The translations under genes were made by a program, and so were the position numbers. Source: Cephalotus follicularis (taxonomy: Eukaryota > Streptophyta > Magnoliopsida > Oxalidales > Cephalotaceae). From it: DNA of 64,000 nt. Below, in pieces: positions 59,720 to 64,000 of the stretch (positions are counted from its first letter, which is position 1; each line of letters begins with the position of its first letter). The stretch lies in the NCBI GenBank assembly GCA_001972305.1, contig BDDD01000429.1, positions 351,314-415,313 on the forward strand. Reading direction: 5' to 3'. The notes below the pieces were generated by a model. The model was not told the DNA's origin. It ran no database searches and saw only the letters and a list, made by a program, of their open reading frames with translations.

Positions 59720-62290
59720 TTAAATGCAAAAGAATGAGGAAAAAGTTCCTTTTATTGATATTGGGAAAAGATTACAAGAAACGAGGAAGCCAAAAGCTAT
59801 TATAAGATAAGAATAAAAAACTAAGCCTGAGGAGCATCTTCGTGCTCTGAAGGAGGATCTTCGGTAGGCAAGAGGAAAGAAGGCCGTAGTGGAAGGCAGA
59901 GGAGGATTCCCAACACCAGCAAAAATGTCCTCTAGTGTTGAAGAAGGGGGAAGAGTTGAGGAGTCTACCACAGGATCCGAGGAAGTAGTAGTAGGGTCCT
60001 TAGCAAGAATCACCACTTCCGGAGAAGTAGGAGTTGATTTCTCACCCTCGGGGGCAGCCGAGGCCTCTTGAGCCAGCCTCTGACGAACCTTGTCCTCCAC
60101 CTCATCGATCCCCTCGGGGTAGAAGTCAAATGCATCGGCGGATTCACAATACACTATTTCTTCCAAGGGGAGATAAGGCTTCAGAGAAGCGACCCAGTTC
60201 TGGCAAGCATAGAAGCCTCGGCGAAAGTACTCAGCCGATTCTTGGAAGACTGCCTCATCGAACTCCTCTAATCCCTTAAACTCCTCCACCGAGGACCTTA
60301 ACAACTCCTTGAACTCCTCTGAGTTCTTAAAGTCGGCCACGGCCTGGTGCTGCTCCCTCCTCAGCTGCTCCTTATCTTTCCTCTGCTGATGCTCAAGCTT
60401 GGCCACCAAGGCATAATTTTTATCCTCGGCCATTTTCAGCTTGGCCTCGAGTCTCCTATACTCGGACCTCCCTTCCTCCAGGGCCTCAACTGCTTCTCTC
60501 TTCTCCTCGGCCAGGGACTCCTGAGCCTTTAGCACCTCATTCAGCTGGGCTTGGGCCGAGCGTGCAGTTTCTTCAAGGGTGGCCATGCTCGACCTCAGTT
60601 CTCGGTCCCTGGCCACGAACGCACAGAAGTTGTCCACAAGCAGTTGGGTGTCGTTCAGAGACTGTCGGAGGAATAAAAAGTGTTAGATGTTATACACAAC
60701 TAAAGTGCAAGAAAAAGCAAAGTGACTAAGGGTGAGATCATTTACCCTCAGATGCCTCTTCAGACAGATGGTTGCCAAGTCTTCGTTGGTCCATCTCTGC
60801 CTCGCCTCCAACTCCTGGGGCAAGAAGACCAGCCGGCTGAGTCTTTGGGGGACTCCAGGACCGTTTAAGTTCAAGTTGTCAACCCCCATCCCATCGAACC
60901 CATCAAGCAGCTGGTCTATCGTCAGAGATGGGGGAAGGATTATGGGGTCCTGGGAGCTGGACCCGAGGGCGGCCACGTCCTCAACCTCGCGCACCTTCTC
61001 GGCGCCGTCCACAGCTTTCCATTTTCTACTCCTCTTGGTCAGAGGAGCATGCTCGGTCGAGGGGGTCTTGTCGGCCGGCCTCTTGCTGCCCCCCTTTCTC
61101 TTCTCGGTCACAGCCACGGGCACCCTGGCAGGAGGAGGAGGAGGAGGAGTCCGGGTCTGTTGCCTTGACCCCTCGGTCGTAGGAGCCTTTCCCTTGGACT
61201 TCGACCCAGAAGCAGCAGAGGACTTCCTCTGATCAGTAGACTTGAGGATGGAAGATAGATCATGACGAGGAGGCATTGCTGGAAGAAGACAAGAGAGTCA
61301 GAGTTAGAGATCAGAGAATGCAAGGGTTAGTAAAAACAGTGTTAATGAAAGAGACAGAGAAGACAAAGATGTTATACGAGTTCGCTCAGATATTGGGGGC
61401 AGAGGACCACTTTGCTCTCCCTCTCCCTCTGATTCCTCCTCCTCAGATCCGTCCGAGGAGGACTCCTGTCCGAGGACCACACTTAGTCCTGCCTGGACCA
61501 AGCGATCCTCGGTTACGGTGGCGTTGACATCCTCTGGCTCAAGAGCCAGGAGCTTACTAAGTCCTATTTTTTCACCCGAAGACAGACGAGATTTCCGGTT
61601 CAGAGATGTGACGTCCAAGGACGTGCACCAAGGAGAGGGGATAAACCCCTCAAAGTCCTTTATCAAGAAATATTTCCTTCTCCAGTTTTTTATTGATTGG
61701 GTGGGGTTGAGAAGAAGTTTTTTCACCCCGGAACGGGACTTAAAGAGATACCCGTTTGTTTTGGGGGTAGCCGAGATAACATGAAACTCCTTGAAGAGAT
61801 TCACAGTGGCTGTCACCTCGGACTCTATGCACTTAACTAAAAAACCTATCATGAAGCCCCAAGATTGAGGCTGAAGGAGAGAAGGATGAAGACTAAATCT
61901 AAGGAGGACCGAGATGGCAAAAGAGGGAACAAGGATCCTCAGACCATGGGAAAGAGCAGCTTCGAAGACCACAAAGAGGCCTTCTCGGCTCTCAGTAACT
62001 ACCCGAGGATTCTTAGGAATGTTGAAGGTCAACCCACGAGGAAGATTATACTTCCTAGTAAGCCTTTTGACCTCGGCTTGGCTAAGTTTACTTAAACCAA
62101 AGGCACAATCCTCAGGCAGAGGATTGGCCTCTGCAGTGGGTGCAACAGGGTCACCCACCACAGCCCCTAGGCTACCTTCGACATCACTTGGCCTCTCAGT
62201 GGGGGGAACCACCATAGCCAAAGGTGCAATGGACAGGGGAGAAGAAGGAGGAGAAGAAGAAGATCCAACAGAAAGTTCTTGACTAGCCAT
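59720..62290 (-). CDS. Antisense accessory gene of Tat element I (three predicted exons)
   Basis: Function unknown. Three long minus-strand open frames follow one another: 62290-61378, 61278-60746 and 60661-59720. They are divided by gaps of 99 and 84 bases that begin GT, end AG and keep the reading phase, so they read as introns. The start is the ATG at 62290, the first after a TATA box. Exon 1 holds, at about residues 100-220, a region like the plant 'putative gypsy type transposon' family PF04195 (FEAALSHGLRILVPSF, LLQPQSWGFMIGFLVKC). Exon 2 is basic and proline-rich, with NLS-like KRKGGSKRP and TKRSRKWK. Exon 3 is a long coiled coil, then an acidic Ser/Thr-rich tail. The true 3' end is uncertain, because an AATAAA lies before the stop. 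Extra antisense ORFs are known in Tat elements; the intron model is my inference. Confidence 0.75.
59751..59756 (-). terminator. Possible poly(A) signal of the antisense gene
   Basis: AATAAA on the minus strand, followed downstream by T-rich sequence. It lies about 30 bases before the stop of the third open frame, which suggests the real coding end is a little upstream of 59720. Confidence 0.45.
60662..60745 (-). other. Predicted intron 2 of the antisense gene
   Basis: On the minus strand it starts GTAAATGATC and ends TTCCTCCGACAG, 84 bases. It falls between whole codons, and the open frame of exon 3 begins at the first base after the acceptor. Confidence 0.65.
61279..61377 (-). other. Predicted intron 1 of the antisense gene
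   Basis: On the minus strand it starts GTATAACATC and ends TTCTTCCAG, 99 bases, T-rich before the acceptor. Exon 1 leaves one base of a codon and exon 2 supplies the other two, and the following frame is exactly the open one. The length is normal for a plant intron. Confidence 0.65.
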
Positions 62291-62477
62291 TAAAGAGAAG
62301 AAGAAACCACCAAAAAGAAGAAAACAATCTGGGAAAACAAGAAAGTTGGTAGAAACTTACCAAAGGTTTTTGATTCGAAGAGTTGGAGAAGAAAGGGATT
62401 GAAGACACTGCAAACTCAAAAAGCACTGTGAATTTAGGAGTTTAAAGAAGTAAAAGTTTTGCTAAGTGAAGAACAAA

Positions 62478-62490
62478 GGCTTTTATAGGC
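62478..62490 (-). promoter_or_regulatory. TATA box upstream of the antisense gene
   Basis: Minus strand GCCTATAAAAGCC, a near-ideal plant TATA box, about 190 bases before the ATG at 62290. It implies a 5' UTR of about 160 bases. It is separate from the LTR promoter and points the other way. Confidence 0.65.
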
Positions 62491-62894
62491 CCCTTCCTCG
62501 GATACTGGCCATCCATCTCACATAAGATCCAACGGTGGGAAGACAGATTGTCACTTCATGCGCGGGAAATGAAACGGCAGAGGCGGGAATTGCTCTGAAC
62601 ATGCCACGTGTCTAGCGTACTCAATACGCAACTTTAATGATAAACATAACGGTTTAATGCTCGAGGTCAGTTAATGGCAGTGAGGGCAGACCAAAGGACA
62701 AGCATTAGTTCTCGGGTCAAGCAAATTATATCATGTGTCAGAGGAGCAACGAAGGCAACGATCTCGGCCTCGGCCCTTTTGCGCAAGGAAGAGTTACCAG
62801 AAATTATCGCAAAGGAGTCTTGCCTGGGCCACGGCTCTCAACTCTGGTCCTCCTCCTCTGACCAAGCTCAGAGAACAAGGACCAGGGGGGCATA
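62491..62894. other. Non-coding region before the 3' LTR of element I, with polypurine tract
   Basis: No credible gene. It contains scattered CCTCGG words and ends in CCAGGGGGGCATA (62882-62894), a G-rich purine run directly before the LTR start, which is the likely polypurine tract. Upstream regulatory DNA of the antisense gene must also lie here. Confidence 0.6.
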
Positions 62895-63769
62895 TGATGG
62901 AGGAAAAATATGATTATAAAAAAGAAGGACACGTGTCCACTGCAGACTTGACCAGCTGTCCTTAGAAGACCAGAAGCTTGATTTGGACCCTGCCGAGGAG
63001 TACACTTATGGCAATAAATGTCCATCTCGGACCTATATCCGAGGACCATCATTTTTTTAGGACAACACACTGAGACCACAAGTCCGAGGAAACTCCTCGG
63101 ACTCAAAGGCAGAAGACCATATTCACGGTGTAATGGCCGAGGACTCCCTCGGCCCGAAGTATCTATCAGGTGGAGAATAGGAGGAATTCCCTCCACTACA
63201 CAGAAACTGAGAAGCTCCTCCTCGGACATACCAAAATCGCTTTGGTCCTCGGACTAAAGGGGGACTTGGCTACTGAAGCACATATTACTTAGGAGGAGAA
63301 GGAAACGTTGAGGGGCATACAACCTCAGCAACAGTACCATAGTTGATTTCTTCTACAACTCTATCATGGAGGACCTCAACCTTATCTACGGGATAGGGTT
63401 ATTATCTTCACCGGATTCCATGGGACCCGTACTTATCCAAACGAGGAGATTGAGTCACAATCAACTACAAACTAAGGAAAACAGCAAGATCACAGGCGGA
63501 GATAAGGGAATGTCCGAGATCCTCAGCATTTCCTAGGGGATAACGATCACATCCGATTTTACACGCTCTATCAGTTACAAGAACACCACTATAAATACAA
63601 GTTCAACATACTGAACAAAGGTCAGCAATTCTTACATTCAAGAGAGTATAATATTTCATCTGCACTTGACTAACTTGAGCGTCGGAGTGTCCCCGGGAGA
63701 ACAACCTCCTGGGCCTTCACCATTTTTGTTACCCTGTGCAGGTGTCCGAGATCAGATTCTTCCTCAAGG
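62895..63769 (+). repeat. 3' LTR of element I
   Basis: Starts TGATGGAGGAAAA and agrees with 49984-50858 except for about five substitutions. With a commonly used plant LTR rate of about 1.3e-8 per site per year this would be on the order of 0.2 million years; the rate is assumed. After 63769 the sequence differs from that after the 5' LTR. Confidence 0.85.
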
Positions 63770-64000
63770 CATCAGTGACAAAGCGTTTCTCTTAACAAAT
63801 CAAAGTCCTCCACGTAGGATACTGTTGAGAGAATGATTTATGTATCAACACATACATATAACCAAAAGTGAATCTGAAAAATGCATATGCTTATTCAATT
63901 TGAAAGTGCTTATTTTACATGTGCAGGGAGAATTTAAAATGCCTATGATTTGGAAACTGGCAGTGCATATGCATACATTTACCTAATTGGGCAAACTGGA
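63770..64000. other. Unassigned right flank
   Basis: 231 bp with no open frame or recognised repeat. It contains ATGCATATGC near 63877 and GCATATGCATAC at 63965-63976, the same 12 bases that abut the 5' LTR of element I on its left. Confidence 0.5.

Noticed and set aside
60732-61232. Plus-strand frame of 166 codons opposite the antisense gene
   Set aside because: It is the shadow of exon 2 on the other strand; its composition mirrors the codons of the real frame and no domain is recognisable.
62329-62360. A strong GTAAGT donor and TTTTCCCAG acceptor in the antisense gene's 5' UTR
   Set aside because: The distance is only 32 bases, shorter than plant introns are known to allow, so I did not call it an intron.

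Overview
This window looks like a gene-poor, heterochromatic piece of a flowering-plant nuclear genome, most likely a eudicot, though the genus cannot be read from the sequence. I found no host gene, tRNA, rRNA or CRISPR array that I can support. Almost every base belongs to LTR retrotransposons of plant type: Ty1/copia with tRNA-iMet primer sites, Ty3/gypsy chromovirus-like elements, and a Tat-lineage Ty3/gypsy element. There is also one fragment of an L1-type LINE.

Layout. Positions 1-40506 form one deep nest. The oldest frame is a Ty3/gypsy element (D), with part of its 5' LTR at 16525-17689, internal DNA at 17690-20913 and 24582-25459, and its 3' LTR at 25460-25656 plus 37811-40506. A related element (C, LTRs 10587-12292 and 13889-16524) sits in D's 5' LTR. 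A chromovirus (B, 2064-10586) sits in C's 5' LTR. A Ty1/copia element (A, minus strand, 1-2063) sits in B's 5' LTR. A 3.67 kb solo LTR (E, 20914-24581) with a perfect 5-bp target duplication lies inside D's internal region. D's 3' LTR holds an inverted, partial LTR tract (F), which is itself interrupted by a minus-strand Ty1/copia element (G, 27881-37445).

Positions 40507-41562 are unassigned old DNA with a possible LTR remnant. A second chromovirus (H) runs from 41563 to 49842. After a 141-bp spacer comes a Tat-lineage element (I, 49984-63769). Its two LTRs differ at only about five places in 875 bp, so it is by far the youngest insertion. The last 231 bp are unassigned.

The most interesting part is element I. 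Downstream of its integrase region it carries an antisense gene-like unit at 62290-59720: a TATA box, an ATG, three open exons separated by two short GT-AG introns that both keep the reading phase, and an AATAAA signal. The predicted protein has a region resembling the plant 'putative gypsy type transposon' family (PF04195, judged by eye), a basic proline-rich middle and a long coiled coil. Extra antisense ORFs are known in the Tat lineage, but their role is not. The same element also holds a LINE fragment that lacks both of its natural ends, and a perfect 328-bp tandem duplication. The sense genes of all the LTR elements are eroded, so these copies are fossils or rely on other copies.
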